Shown piece after piece: positions 17,308 through 25,942 of a stretch of DNA of 64,000 nucleotides. The notes beneath the pieces were generated by a model. It was not told where the DNA came from. It saw nothing but the letters and a program-made list of their open reading frames with translations, and did no database searches. Numbering within the stretch: position 1 is the first letter of the stretch; each line of letters starts with the position of its first letter. Position numbers and translations under genes: made by a program. This DNA comes from an uncultured Prevotellaceae bacterium (GTDB lineage Bacteria; Bacteroidota; Bacteroidia; Bacteroidales; Bacteroidaceae). The DNA lies in assembly GCA_900319385.1 (NCBI GenBank), contig ONOG01000014.1:1-64000 (forward strand), given 5' to 3'.

Positions 17308-18482
17308 ATGAGACTTTCCCTGATTGACCTCGACTCCTGGAGCGAAATCGTCGATGCTTTGTCGAAAAACAGGCTTCGCTCCTTCCTCACCGCCTTCGGC
17401 ATCTTCTGGGGCGTGTTCATGCTGGTGCTGCTCATGGGCGGGGGCCGCGGACTGGAGTCGATGCTGGGCGAGGTGTTTGCGGGATTTGCGTCGAACAGCG
17501 GTTTCATGGCTGCCACCCAAACCAGCATGCCGCACAAAGGATTTCGCGAAGGCCGCATCTGGCAACTCGAGACCTCCGACATCCAGCGCGTGCGCAACGC
17601 CGTACCCGAGCTCGACATCCTCACACCGACCAACAACAAGTGGGGGTCCAGCGCCGTGCGAGACAATAAAACCATCTCGGTGAGCATCACAGGCATCTAC
17701 CCCGACTACCTGCGCGTGAGCAACCCACGGCTGAAGGCCGGCCGTACCATCAACGACACCGACATCGCACAGGAGCGCAAAGTGTGCATCATAGGCAACC
17801 GTGTGGCCGAAGAACTCTTCCCTGGCGAAACCGATATATGTGGACAACGCATCCAACTCGATGGCATCTACTACACCGTCATCGGACTCTCCGGACGCAC
17901 TGGCAACGGAATCAGCATCAACGGAAATGCACTCACCACGGTCGAAGTGCCCTTCACCACCATGCAGCGTGCCTACGGCTACGGCAACAAGATCGGAATG
18001 CTCACCTACACTGCACGTCCTGGCTACAAGATTTCGACGGTGCAAGACAAGGTGGAAGCCGTTTTGAAGCATGCCCACAGCATCCACCCCGACGACCCGC
18101 AAGCCGTGCTCAAGGTGAATGCCGAGGCCATGTTCACGCTCTGGTGACGGTGCGTGAGCGAACCACCGAGATTGGCATCCGCCGCGCCATCGGTGCCACA
18201 CCGCGCGACATCCTGCGCCAGATACTCAGCGAGAGCATGATGCTCACCCTCTTGGCGGGCATGAGTGGCATCACGCTGTCTGTCCTAATTCTCCAAGTAG
18301 TCGAAACAGCCGTTGGAAGCAGCAGCGACCCAGCCGGCGCCGGAGCCTCGTTCCAAATCAGTTTCTGGCTGGCTATCGGTGCAGCACTGCTCATCGCCCT
18401 GCTCGGCATCCTCGCCGGACTGGCACCCGCCTTGCGGGCCATGCACATCCGTCCTGTCGAAGCGATGCGCAGCGACGAATAA
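17308..18482 (+). pseudogene. FtsX-type permease broken by a deletion/frameshift
   Basis: The first part (17308-18147, 279 codons) reads as a MacB-like permease through the periplasmic domain and then stops at AEAMFTLW. From about 18144 another frame carries the rest (VTVRERTTEIGIRRAIGATP and two membrane segments) to RPVEAMRSDE at 18482. Compared with the intact paralogue just upstream, about 35-40 residues are missing at the join, including the membrane segment that ends GVSNIML. So this is a deletion plus frameshift, not a simple slip. Either the gene is dead or the assembly has lost about 110 bases. The flanking genes keep their order and spacing. Confidence 0.8.
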
Positions 18483-18483
18483 G

Positions 18484-18540
18484 AATTAAAAATTAATAAT
18501 TAATAATTAATAATTAAAAATTAAAAATTAAAAATTAAAA
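18484..18540. repeat. AATTAAAA/AATTAATA microsatellite
   Basis: Directly after the broken permease lies a run of about eight units of 8-9 bases built from AATTAATA and then AATTAAAA. Such simple repeats are common in gaps of this genome type and are prone to length change. Confidence 0.7.
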
Positions 18541-18705
18541 GCCTGCCGGATGGCTTTCCCCTCCCTCATGGTCATGGGGAGGAGCAAGGGGGGTGGGTCA
18601 GAACTTACACCCATATAGACGGGCAAAAGGGTACGGATGGGCGAGTGCTGCTCGGAAATGACGCCGCGCTCCGACTCAAAAACTCATAAACTTAAAAACT
18701 CACAT
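18541..18705. other. Repeat mosaic before the membrane-fusion gene
   Basis: This stretch combines a G-rich palindromic repeat (18557-18597, CCCTCC...GGAGG) with CGCGCTCCGAC and an AAAACTCATAAACTTAAAA stretch. The last two parts recur, inverted and in the same order, at 30905-30975. The AAAACTCATAAAC part alone recurs at about 21235-21260. Confidence 0.5.
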
Positions 18706-19812
18706 ATGAACAAAATTCTAAAATGGATTGGCGTTGCACTGCTCGCCTTCATCTTCCTCGGCACCTTCGTCTTCCTCTACCAGAAGTCGCAACCAAAGAT
18801 TACGCTCTACGAAATCAACGCCCCAAGCGTGCTCGACCTCGAACGCACTACTGTCGTGACTGGCAAAGTCGAACCGCGCGACGAAGTGAACATCAAGCCG
18901 CAGATCTCTGGCATCATTGCCGAGCTCTACAAGCAGGCAGGCGAGATGGTAAAAAAAGACGAAGTGATTGCCAAAGTGAAGGTCATACCCGACATGTCGA
19001 GCCTCAGTTCGTCGGAAAACCGCGTAAAACTGGCACAGATCAACCTCAAGCAGGCGACCACCGACTACGAACGTATGCGCCGGCTTTGGAACGACAAGGT
19101 GGTGAGTGCCGAGGAATACGAACAGAGCGAAGTGAAATACCGCCAGGCACAGGAGGAACTGAAAAACGCGAAAGACGCCCTCAACATCGTGCGCGAAGGC
19201 GTATCGCTCTCCAATGCACAGATGTCCACCACGCTGATCCGCTCCACCATCGACGGCCTCATCCTCGACATTCCTGTCAAGATTGGTAACTCCGTCATCC
19301 TCTCCAACTCCTTCAACGACGGCACCACCATCGCCACCGTGGCCAACATGCAGGACCTCATCTTCCGCGGCAATGTCGATGAAACCGAGGTCGGACTGCT
19401 GCACGAAGGTATGCCCGTGAGCATCAGCATCGGAGCCCTGCCCGACGCCCACCTCGACGCCACGCTGGAGTACATTTCGCCGAAAGGTGTCGAGACCAAC
19501 GGTGCCAACCAATTTGAAATCAAGGCCGCCATCCGGATTCCCCAAGGCATGACCCTGCGGTCTGGCTATTCTGCCAACGGCGAAATCGTGTTGGCAAAGG
19601 CACAGAAGGTGCTCACCATTCCCGAAGCCTCGCTCTCGTTCAGCGGCGACAGCACCTTTGTCTATGTCGTCACCGACAGCACCTCGCGTCCGCAGCAGTT
19701 CCAGCGTCGCGCCATCACCACCGGCATCAGCGACGGCGTGAACATCGAAGTGAAGAGCGGGCTGAAGAAGAGCGAACACGTGCGCGGCATCGAAATCGTA
19801 GCACAACAATAA
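18706..19812 (+). CDS. Membrane-fusion (HlyD/MacA-type) periplasmic adaptor
   Basis: The 368-residue protein has an N-terminal membrane anchor (WIGVALLAFIFLGTFVFLYQ, about 6-25). A barrel-sandwich half follows (GKVEPRDEVNIKPQISGIIAELYKQAGE split around a hairpin), then an alpha-helical hairpin (about 100-165), the second lipoyl half (STIDGLILDIPVKIGN) and a beta-barrel domain with a final ISDGVNIEVKSGLK strand. This is the RND/MacA adaptor layout. It links the inner-membrane permease to the TolC protein encoded 8 bp downstream. I chose the ATG at 18706; the upstream frame consists of repeat sequence. Confidence 0.88.
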   Translation: MNKILKWIGVALLAFIFLGTFVFLYQKSQPKITLYEINAPSVLDLERTTVVTGKVEPRDEVNIKPQISGIIAELYKQAGEMVKKDEVIAKVKVIPDMSSLSSSENRVKLAQINLKQATTDYERMRRLWNDKVVSAEEYEQSEVKYRQAQEELKNAKDALNIVREGVSLSNAQMSTTLIRSTIDGLILDIPVKIGNSVILSNSFNDGTTIATVANMQDLIFRGNVDETEVGLLHEGMPVSISIGALPDAHLDATLEYISPKGVETNGANQFEIKAAIRIPQGMTLRSGYSANGEIVLAKAQKVLTIPEASLSFSGDSTFVYVVTDSTSRPQQFQRRAITTGISDGVNIEVKSGLKKSEHVRGIEIVAQQ

Positions 19813-19819
19813 GTATCCT

Positions 19820-21151
19820 ATGAAAAAACTCATCAAACTCGTTGTACTCGGTACTTTGTACTTTGTACATCTCCCCAATGTGGCTGCCCAGTCCTGGACC
19901 CTCCGCCAGTGCATCGAGTACGCCATTGCCCACAACATCACCGTCAAGCAACAGCAAGTTGCCGTCCAGAATAGCGAAGTGCAACTGAGCACCGCCCGCA
20001 ACTCGCGGCTGCCCTCGCTCAGTGCCTCGGCCAACCAAAGCTTCAACTTCGGACGTGGACAGACCATCGACGGCACATACGTCAACCGTAACACGCAGAA
20101 CACAGGTTTCGACCTCGGCACACAGATTCCGCTCTTCACAGGATTCCAGATTCCAAACAATATCGCCGCACGTCGTCTCGACCTGCAGGCAGCCGTGGCC
20201 GACCTGCAGCGTGCCCGCGAAAACATTGCCATCCAAGTCACCTCTGCCTACCTCGATGTGCTCTACCAAAAGGAGATGAGGGGAGTGCAGGAGCGGCAGG
20301 TGCAACTCAGCCAGTCACAGCTCGACCGCTTGCTGCGTCTGTTTGAAAACGGCAAAAAGAGCGAAGCCGACGTGGCTCAGGCTCGCTCCACCCTCGCCAA
20401 CGACCAGCTCGCACTCACCCAACAGCAGAACCAGCTCCAGCTCTCGCTGCTCGAACTCAGCCAACTACTCGAACTCTCCTCGCCCGAAGGCTTCGACGTG
20501 GAAGAACCTGTCCTGCCAGCCGACGGCGGCAACGTGAGCGCACCGACCAACATTCCCGACGAAGTCTTTACCATCGCAGCCGAGCAACGGCCCCAGATCC
20601 AGGCCGAACGCCTGCGACTGGAAAGTGCAGAGCGCAACGTCAAGATTGCCCAGGCCGGCCACTACCCCACCCTCTACCTCAGCGGAGGCATCGGCACCAG
20701 TTTCTACAAGACGAACGGATTCACCGCCGACCCCTTCTTCCGTCAGCTGAAGAACAATCTCAACAAGTACATCGGTTTGTCGCTCTCCATCCCCATCTTC
20801 AACCGTTTTCAGACACGCAACCAGGTGCGTCAGGCCCGTCTGCAGGTCGAAAACCAGCAGCTGTCGCTTGAAGCTACGCAAAAAGCTCTCTACAAGGAAA
20901 TCCAGCAGGCTTACTACAACGCACAGAACGCTCGCCGACAGCTGGAGTCCAGTGCCGTGGCCGAAGCAGCAGCCGAGTCGGCATTCGAACTGATGCAAAA
21001 GAAGTTTGAGAACGGCAAAGCCAACGCCACCGAGTACGAAGAATCGCGCACCCGCCTGCTCCGTGCCCAGGCCGACCACCTGCAGGCCAAGTACACAGCC
21101 ATCTTCCGCCAGAAAATTCTCAACTTCTACCGCGGCGAACCGCTGTATTGA
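19820..21151 (+). CDS. TolC-family outer-membrane efflux protein
   Basis: The 443-residue protein has a signal peptide (residues 1-23, ending NVAAQ) and two OEP repeats. These have the typical long helices and the strands SLSASANQSFNFGRG and TLYLSGGIGTSFYK. It forms the outer-membrane exit duct of the tripartite pump whose adaptor and ATPase lie upstream. Codons 13-18 (TLYFVH) are encoded by a GTACTTTGTACTTTGTAC repeat typical of intergenic DNA, so part of the signal peptide is repeat-derived. A strong terminator hairpin follows 17 bp after the stop. Confidence 0.88.
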   Translation: MKKLIKLVVLGTLYFVHLPNVAAQSWTLRQCIEYAIAHNITVKQQQVAVQNSEVQLSTARNSRLPSLSASANQSFNFGRGQTIDGTYVNRNTQNTGFDLGTQIPLFTGFQIPNNIAARRLDLQAAVADLQRARENIAIQVTSAYLDVLYQKEMRGVQERQVQLSQSQLDRLLRLFENGKKSEADVAQARSTLANDQLALTQQQNQLQLSLLELSQLLELSSPEGFDVEEPVLPADGGNVSAPTNIPDEVFTIAAEQRPQIQAERLRLESAERNVKIAQAGHYPTLYLSGGIGTSFYKTNGFTADPFFRQLKNNLNKYIGLSLSIPIFNRFQTRNQVRQARLQVENQQLSLEATQKALYKEIQQAYYNAQNARRQLESSAVAEAAAESAFELMQKKFENGKANATEYEESRTRLLRAQADHLQAKYTAIFRQKILNFYRGEPLY

Positions 21152-21168
21152 CAGTAGAATACAAGACT

Positions 21169-21208
21169 GCCCCCGCATTTGCCTCAAGCAGAAGACAAAT
21201 GCGGGGGC
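21169..21208 (+). terminator. Terminator of the efflux operon
   Basis: GCCCCCGCATTTG and CAAATGCGGGGGC form a perfect 13-bp stem with a 14-nt loop, followed by GTTATTTATC. It lies just after tolC and marks the end of the rightward block. Confidence 0.8.
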
Positions 21209-21278
21209 GTTATTTATCAATGATTACTCAAAAACCTAAAAACTCATAAACTCAAAAACTCAATTACTCAGCACCGTC

Positions 21279-21560
21279 TTAATTCATCCAAGCCGTCTTC
21301 GCCGTTCCGTCGCTCATGCGGATGATGTTCAGCCCTGGCTGCAAGCCGTTCAGGCAGCGTCCGTTCGGGTCGTAAACTCCTTGAATCTCCTGTCCCTTCA
21401 ATCCATCAGTCTTCACATCCTTGATTCCCGTCGGAATGCTGTCGATATTCATGAACTCACTCCACGGTGCAGTGCTCTCATAGAGAGATAACGATTCTTC
21501 GGGAACGAACAATGTGCATGTACTTAGGTCGATACCGCCAAACACTGAAGAATCACACAC
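21279..21560 (-). pseudogene. C-terminal fragment of a BspA-type leucine-rich-repeat protein
   Basis: The 93 codons match only the end of BspA-like surface proteins: CTLFVPEESLSLYESTAPWS is a last LRR_5 unit, and VYDPNGRCLNGLQPGLNIIR is the Bacteroidetes-style C-terminal tail. No signal peptide or further repeats precede it; the sequence upstream to 21741 is AT-rich and non-coding. It is therefore a remnant of a gene lost on its 5' side, at the edge of the accessory island. Confidence 0.7.
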
Positions 21561-21741
21561 AGGCGGTTCAACAGCATCGCAAATGACGGTCGAAATGGAT
21601 GTACATTGCGAGTATTTGCAAATTACTTTATATCAACGATTTGCGATTTAAACGGTAGAAAAGTGACTATGAGGATTCAGTATATAGATGAAAAGATAAA
21701 GATTTAACGTTTTTAACTTTATTTTAGGTTCGTAGGACTCT

Positions 21742-23694
21742 TTATTTCTTTTTCTTCATTTTTCTAATTTCTTTATTCTTTCCAACTTTCTTTTGTAAAT
21801 AGACCTGATAACCATGAGCTTTTTGGGCAAGGAGTTTTTCCGCAATTCTCTGTTTTTCCTCTGCAGTCATTCGCTTCTTGGTTTCATTTTTATATTCATC
21901 CACCATCTCCTGCAACTCTGGCATCAACTGATAATTTCGTTTATTCACCTCCTCGGCAAAAGCAAAGAAATCTTTTGCCCTCTTTATCCTCACCACATCG
22001 AAGTTTGGGGTTGTATCGATTACCTCCACACCTGCATCTTTAGTCAAATATTTATGATATACATCTCCCAAATCTTTCTTTAACTTCGTAATGTTTTTAT
22101 CATGCATATTTAATCCCATTTCCGACAAGTTTCTTATCATCTCCCAGTTTGTGTCAAGCACGTGGGCCAGAAAGGGATTGTCAAAAAGATTCACAAAACC
22201 TTGCTTTTGATCATCAAATTCGCCAATCTCTGCCATTAGGTTAATAAGCAGCTCTGGTCTTGTAACAAAATTCCTGTGAATTCCCATTTCTTGTGCGCTT
22301 TTTATGCTTTTAGTCGTTCCTGTAACCAAATATGCATTAGCTCTAAGCAACTCGCCAGTGTCTGAATTCTTTATTCTCTTATTCAGTGATAAGATTGACA
22401 AATATAGTCTTGCATCAGTCCTTGATAAAGTTTTTGCTTCTTCATCGCTACGCCATTTGTCACTATCTGTATATAGTGTTCTATGATATATCTTTTTTGT
22501 CAGTTCTTCCATATATTTCTGATATTCTTGATTAACTTCGAGTTTGTCGTCATTGTCTGGTTCAATTCTAAGCTGATCACGAATCACTTGCTTCATAAAA
22601 TCCAAAGGATCGTCATCACTTAGAAAATTATTGTTCATATATTGTTTAATAGTTTGACGATGACTATTTTCTAAATCATACAAGCAAAAATCTTTCACAA
22701 ACACATTGTTCGCTCTCAACTCTATAGCCTCTCGTTTCACAGCATTAAGCATCTTTGCAAAACGTCTGTAGTTTCCTTCTGCAAATTGAGCATGTTTTAG
22801 TGCCTCTATTACTACATCTTCTGGGATAATCAACTGACACCCCACCTTGCGTAATACTCTCAACAGCCGCTGATAGCTTCTGCTCTGTTTGGGATGAGAC
22901 ACAAGACAATATAATAGAAAATCAGTATCTAAAACAAATTTCTTATCTTTAAGGTTTTGTGCTTCAAGTTCACTCAGTTGAGGATCCAAACGCATCACTT
23001 GGGTTCCTATGAATATTTTAACCCATAGTGCCATTATTGCAGCTTGTTCCTGTGTGGGATATTCTAATAAATCCGATAACACCCCCACTAACGCCTCCCC
23101 CTTTTCTTCTGACAAATTATTCATTGCGGTTTTCACGATATCTTCATCGTCCACAATGTCAGTTGCTGCTTTAACTTCTTTGCTCACAAATGACTCAAAC
23201 CCATACATGCGTACATACAAATTGAGCGCATTCTTAATGTTCTCTCTCATTTGTGCGCATTCCTCTACACTGAGTTTTTCTTCTAATTGTCGTTCAGTAT
23301 TTTCAATAATCTCATTAAAAACTGCCTCTGTTCTTTCTCCTATATTGCTATCTTCCTCTCTCATCTTCTCAGCAATCTTCTCATGAGGTACTAATCCATT
23401 ATTCTTGGGGATTAACAGACCTTCCTTTGTTAGTTTTTGCATGGCTCTCCTTATAATCTCATGGTCATAATCTTTAGAAAACCGATCATAGAACACATCG
23501 TGCACATCCTTCACTGTCCATTCACGGCTATCACTACATATAATTGCAAACACACTCTGAAGGAACATATCCTTCCTTCCGTCGCTTAGCGATGCATTTC
23601 TATTAAGAGAAAAGAGCATTGAGCATTCTAACATCGCCTTTGTCAATTTGTCCTGAGTGGCTTCCGAAAAAGATTCTATAAAAGATTTAGCCAT
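21742..23694 (-). CDS. Large wHTH and PIN-like nuclease protein
   Basis: The 650-residue protein is not one I recognise by name. Residues about 40-110 look like a winged helix (WTVKDVHDVFYDRF, then IIRRAMQKLTKEGLLIPKN). Residues about 250-465 carry PIN-domain-like acidic positions: D256 and D258 in KKFVLDTDFLLYCLV, E297 in PEDVVIEALKHA and D427 in SRTDARLYLSIL, followed by an AYLVTGTT strand. PIN proteins are metal-dependent RNases. The C-terminus is a basic coiled region ending KMKKKK. It is third in a tight leftward operon (11 and 20 bp gaps). Its AT-rich codon use differs from core genes and points to transfer. A toxin or defence effector role is inferred. Confidence 0.65.
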   Translation of the reverse strand: MAKSFIESFSEATQDKLTKAMLECSMLFSLNRNASLSDGRKDMFLQSVFAIICSDSREWTVKDVHDVFYDRFSKDYDHEIIRRAMQKLTKEGLLIPKNNGLVPHEKIAEKMREEDSNIGERTEAVFNEIIENTERQLEEKLSVEECAQMRENIKNALNLYVRMYGFESFVSKEVKAATDIVDDEDIVKTAMNNLSEEKGEALVGVLSDLLEYPTQEQAAIMALWVKIFIGTQVMRLDPQLSELEAQNLKDKKFVLDTDFLLYCLVSHPKQSRSYQRLLRVLRKVGCQLIIPEDVVIEALKHAQFAEGNYRRFAKMLNAVKREAIELRANNVFVKDFCLYDLENSHRQTIKQYMNNNFLSDDDPLDFMKQVIRDQLRIEPDNDDKLEVNQEYQKYMEELTKKIYHRTLYTDSDKWRSDEEAKTLSRTDARLYLSILSLNKRIKNSDTGELLRANAYLVTGTTKSIKSAQEMGIHRNFVTRPELLINLMAEIGEFDDQKQGFVNLFDNPFLAHVLDTNWEMIRNLSEMGLNMHDKNITKLKKDLGDVYHKYLTKDAGVEVIDTTPNFDVVRIKRAKDFFAFAEEVNKRNYQLMPELQEMVDEYKNETKKRMTAEEKQRIAEKLLAQKAHGYQVYLQKKVGKNKEIRKMKKKK

Positions 23695-23705
23695 ATTATA
23701 TACAA

Positions 23706-24107
23706 TTAGAATATTTCTTTTTGATATTGAGAATAAATGTCATATGCTAATATTATGCCATATATAAAAAGTCCGAGAGTGATAAAAACGATAAACGCTG
23801 CAACCCACATTGTAATACATCCCTCTGGCAGATATTTAATGATTGTAGTTAAAACGAATAAGCAAAAGGATATAACAAGCCCTATCATAACTCGTTTATT
23901 TAAATTACGGAGTCGTTCAATAGAATTGCTTATTGCTGTAGCTCGATTCATCAAGGCATATTCTTCTGATTGCTTTATACTATTTAATTCCTCCACTTTA
24001 CCACTCAAAGATGCATATAACAATGTCATCACGGAAACTAAAATTCCCATGATTGCTAGATGAATGTTCCACACATCACCTACTAAAGAAGCCCAAAAAC
24101 CTTCCAT
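23706..24107 (-). CDS. Small three-TM membrane protein
   Basis: The 133-residue protein has three predicted membrane segments: about 12-32 (WNIHLAIMGILVSVMTLLYA), about 71-90 (VMIGLVISFCLFVLTTIIKY) and about 99-125. Between the first two lies a charged coiled stretch of about 38 residues. I recognise no family. It lies between an AlbA/Schlafen-like gene and a PIN-like nuclease gene with gaps of 20 and 11 bp. Small membrane proteins in such positions often serve as effectors or anchors in phage-defence operons, but nothing in the sequence proves this. Confidence 0.6.
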   Translation of the reverse strand: MEGFWASLVGDVWNIHLAIMGILVSVMTLLYASLSGKVEELNSIKQSEEYALMNRATAISNSIERLRNLNKRVMIGLVISFCLFVLTTIIKYLPEGCITMWVAAFIVFITLGLFIYGIILAYDIYSQYQKEIF

Positions 24108-24127
24108 ATCTTTTACATATTATATGA

Positions 24128-25516
24128 TTACGGTCTTATATTAATATCCTTCACCACCCACACTCCATCATTATCCTTGCCTTCACGTTTCAGAACACCT
24201 TTCTTCTGTAAAGTGGATAAGTCACGTTCGATAGTGCGTTGGCTCACCGACAAAGTCTCCGACATTTGTTTGCCGGTGATTGTCGGAGATTCTTTGATGA
24301 GATTGAGGATTTTCTGCTGACGCTCAGTGAGTTTCGTCTCCGACATGTCTCCGTCATGGTCTCCGACATTCGGGGTGTCGGAAGAGGCGAAGATGATGGT
24401 CTGGAATTGGGTCGGAGTTGATTTGAATAATGGTTTCAGTTCGTCCTTATAACCTTCCAAGGCTTTGGTCTCATTGCAGATGCGTGTGAGTCCGCTACCA
24501 CGCTTCTCCATATAGTCAAGTTGAGCCATTACGTTTGCAAGTATGGGATTGCGCCTTTCTGAAGACACATCTTTGATGTCCAAATCCTGTATCAGCATAC
24601 CATTGTACATTCCACCAGGAGATGTGAGAATAAGCCGATCTTCGTAAATGTCAAGATGAACTTCACTACCCATTACGGTGTAGTCGCGATGGATGAAATG
24701 GTTTACCATAGCCTCCAAAACGGCACGTTCTGCATACTCAGGTTTGTTCTTTCGTCCATCAGGCAGTTTCTCCCATCCTCTCTTGGTGTTTGACTTCACA
24801 AAACTCATGGCTTCACGAAGCAACATAAGGACATTGCCTGTAAACTCCGCATCGTTGATGGCATCGCCCTTTTCCGTTCCATCCCATCGGGTACAATAAA
24901 GACGAGACTGCCATAAAGGACAATCATCGGCGAACAATGCGCCAGCATTCGTTAGATTCCCTGTGCCAGTTACCAGTCCAAACGACAAGAGATATTTCTT
25001 GTTCCATTCCTGTTTAGTGCGGTCTTTGAACGAGTTCGCCAATATCGTAAAGGAATAGTCCTCTGCTTTATAGTCTGTGTGAAGGGAATCAAAAGTTTTG
25101 TTGGACCCTTTCAGTACCAAGCGAACCATCTGTTCTGCCGTGGCAGGAAGACTCTCATCACCAACACGGACAAATGCTATGCGCTGACCATCCCCAACGT
25201 AGTAATACGGAGTATAATGCCCTGCATTGACTTTGAGTTGCAAAATGTGTAAACCGTCTATATCATGGGGAATCATCTCCACCTCTGGCAGAGGATCCAT
25301 GTAATCCAGAATCTTACTACTAATAGCTTCGCAAACATGCTGCACATCTTCAAGTCCTTTGACGATGCCATCATTATCAATGCCAAAGAAAAGGGAACCA
25401 CCCAAGCCATTGGCAAAAGCGCTTACGCTCTTTAGCCAGCTCTTAGGTTTCTTTTCTTCAAGCATGACCTTGAAGTCGTATGCTGTACATTCTGCTATCA
25501 GAGTATTCAAATCCAT
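24128..25516 (-). CDS. AlbA_2/Schlafen-like regulator with ATPase-like domain and wHTH
   Basis: The 462-residue protein starts with a Schlafen AlbA_2 domain (about 12-128: WLKSVSAFANGLGGSLFFGI and AFVRVGDESLPAT). A RecG-like HATPase_c_4 region follows (about 260-365: AVLEAMVNHFIHRDYTV, SPGGMYNG, RRNPILANVM, KRGSGLTRI). A C-terminal winged helix (about 395-455: LTERQQKILNLIKESPTITG) ends it. Such proteins are often annotated as ATP-dependent transcriptional regulators and are frequent in defence islands. I chose the ATG at 25516; a TTG ten codons upstream overlaps the promoter box at 25544-25551. It is the first gene of the operon with the membrane protein and PIN-like nuclease. Confidence 0.8.
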   Translation of the reverse strand: MDLNTLIAECTAYDFKVMLEEKKPKSWLKSVSAFANGLGGSLFFGIDNDGIVKGLEDVQHVCEAISSKILDYMDPLPEVEMIPHDIDGLHILQLKVNAGHYTPYYYVGDGQRIAFVRVGDESLPATAEQMVRLVLKGSNKTFDSLHTDYKAEDYSFTILANSFKDRTKQEWNKKYLLSFGLVTGTGNLTNAGALFADDCPLWQSRLYCTRWDGTEKGDAINDAEFTGNVLMLLREAMSFVKSNTKRGWEKLPDGRKNKPEYAERAVLEAMVNHFIHRDYTVMGSEVHLDIYEDRLILTSPGGMYNGMLIQDLDIKDVSSERRNPILANVMAQLDYMEKRGSGLTRICNETKALEGYKDELKPLFKSTPTQFQTIIFASSDTPNVGDHDGDMSETKLTERQQKILNLIKESPTITGKQMSETLSVSQRTIERDLSTLQKKGVLKREGKDNDGVWVVKDINIRP

Positions 25517-25543
25517 TTGGCAGCTAATCTTATATTTTGGTCG

Positions 25544-25551
25544 CAAAGGTA
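25544..25551 (-). promoter_or_regulatory. -7 box of the AlbA-TM-PIN operon
   Basis: The minus strand reads TACCTTTG, a perfect TAnnTTTG match, 27 nt before the ATG. It is back-to-back with the plus-strand TACCTTTG at 25667, so the operon and the structured element are divergently transcribed from one 120-bp region. Confidence 0.65.
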
Positions 25552-25666
25552 CAAATTATAATCGAGAATGAGGCATAGATTTGCCGTTTCGCGCGTATTT
25601 AAGCAAATTTTGCCTAAAAATGCAACCATATGGGGCTAAAAGCTATGTCAATTGAAGAAATATGTG

Positions 25667-25674
25667 TACCTTTG
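25667..25674 (+). promoter_or_regulatory. -7 box of the structured element
   Basis: TACCTTTG matches the consensus exactly. Transcription would start near 25680, just before the ATGGCT-AA-AGCCAT hairpin at 25684-25697. No good TTTG -33 box is seen at the usual distance. Confidence 0.5.
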
Positions 25675-25679
25675 CAAAG

Positions 25680-25866
25680 CATTATGGCTAAAGCCATCTT
25701 TGCTAGACATATTGCTCACATCCTGCCAAATTACCACACCGAAAGGATTAGAGAGCAAATAACCAATCATCGTGAAGTCGCGCCATAGGCGTAGACTTCC
25801 CCGTAGATGATTGGAGGCTGTGGTAAGCCTGGCAGGATTATGGTGGCGGTCTGCGCCTTTTTATAA
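25680..25866 (+). ncRNA. Candidate structured RNA (element A)
   Basis: The 5' hairpin ATGGCT-AA-AGCCAT is followed by one large imperfect hairpin. Its paired arms are TCCTGCCA (25721-25728) with TGGCAGGA (25830-25837), TTACCACA (25731-25738) with TGTGGTAA (25819-25826), CCAATCATC (25763-25771) with GATGATTGG (25806-25814), GAAGTC with GACTTC, and CGCC with GGCG around an ATA loop. A last ATTAT-GGCG-CGCC-ATAAT hairpin containing TTTTT ends it. That is about 35 nested base pairs. A 34-codon frame (25684-25788) starts in the first hairpin and stops in the apical loop; it has no known relatives to me. A homologous element lies at 35069-35237. It could act as RNA or as single-stranded DNA. Confidence 0.55.
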
Positions 25867-25942
25867 TGTTCGTAAAATGCTGAGTATAACTATGCATCAG
25901 ACAATGTTTAAAAATATTAGACCTACAAAAATATCGATTAAA

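Noticed and set aside
25680..25866. Retron msr-msd
   Set aside because: No reverse transcriptase is encoded nearby, and no typical priming guanosine/a1-a2 repeat arrangement could be recognised.
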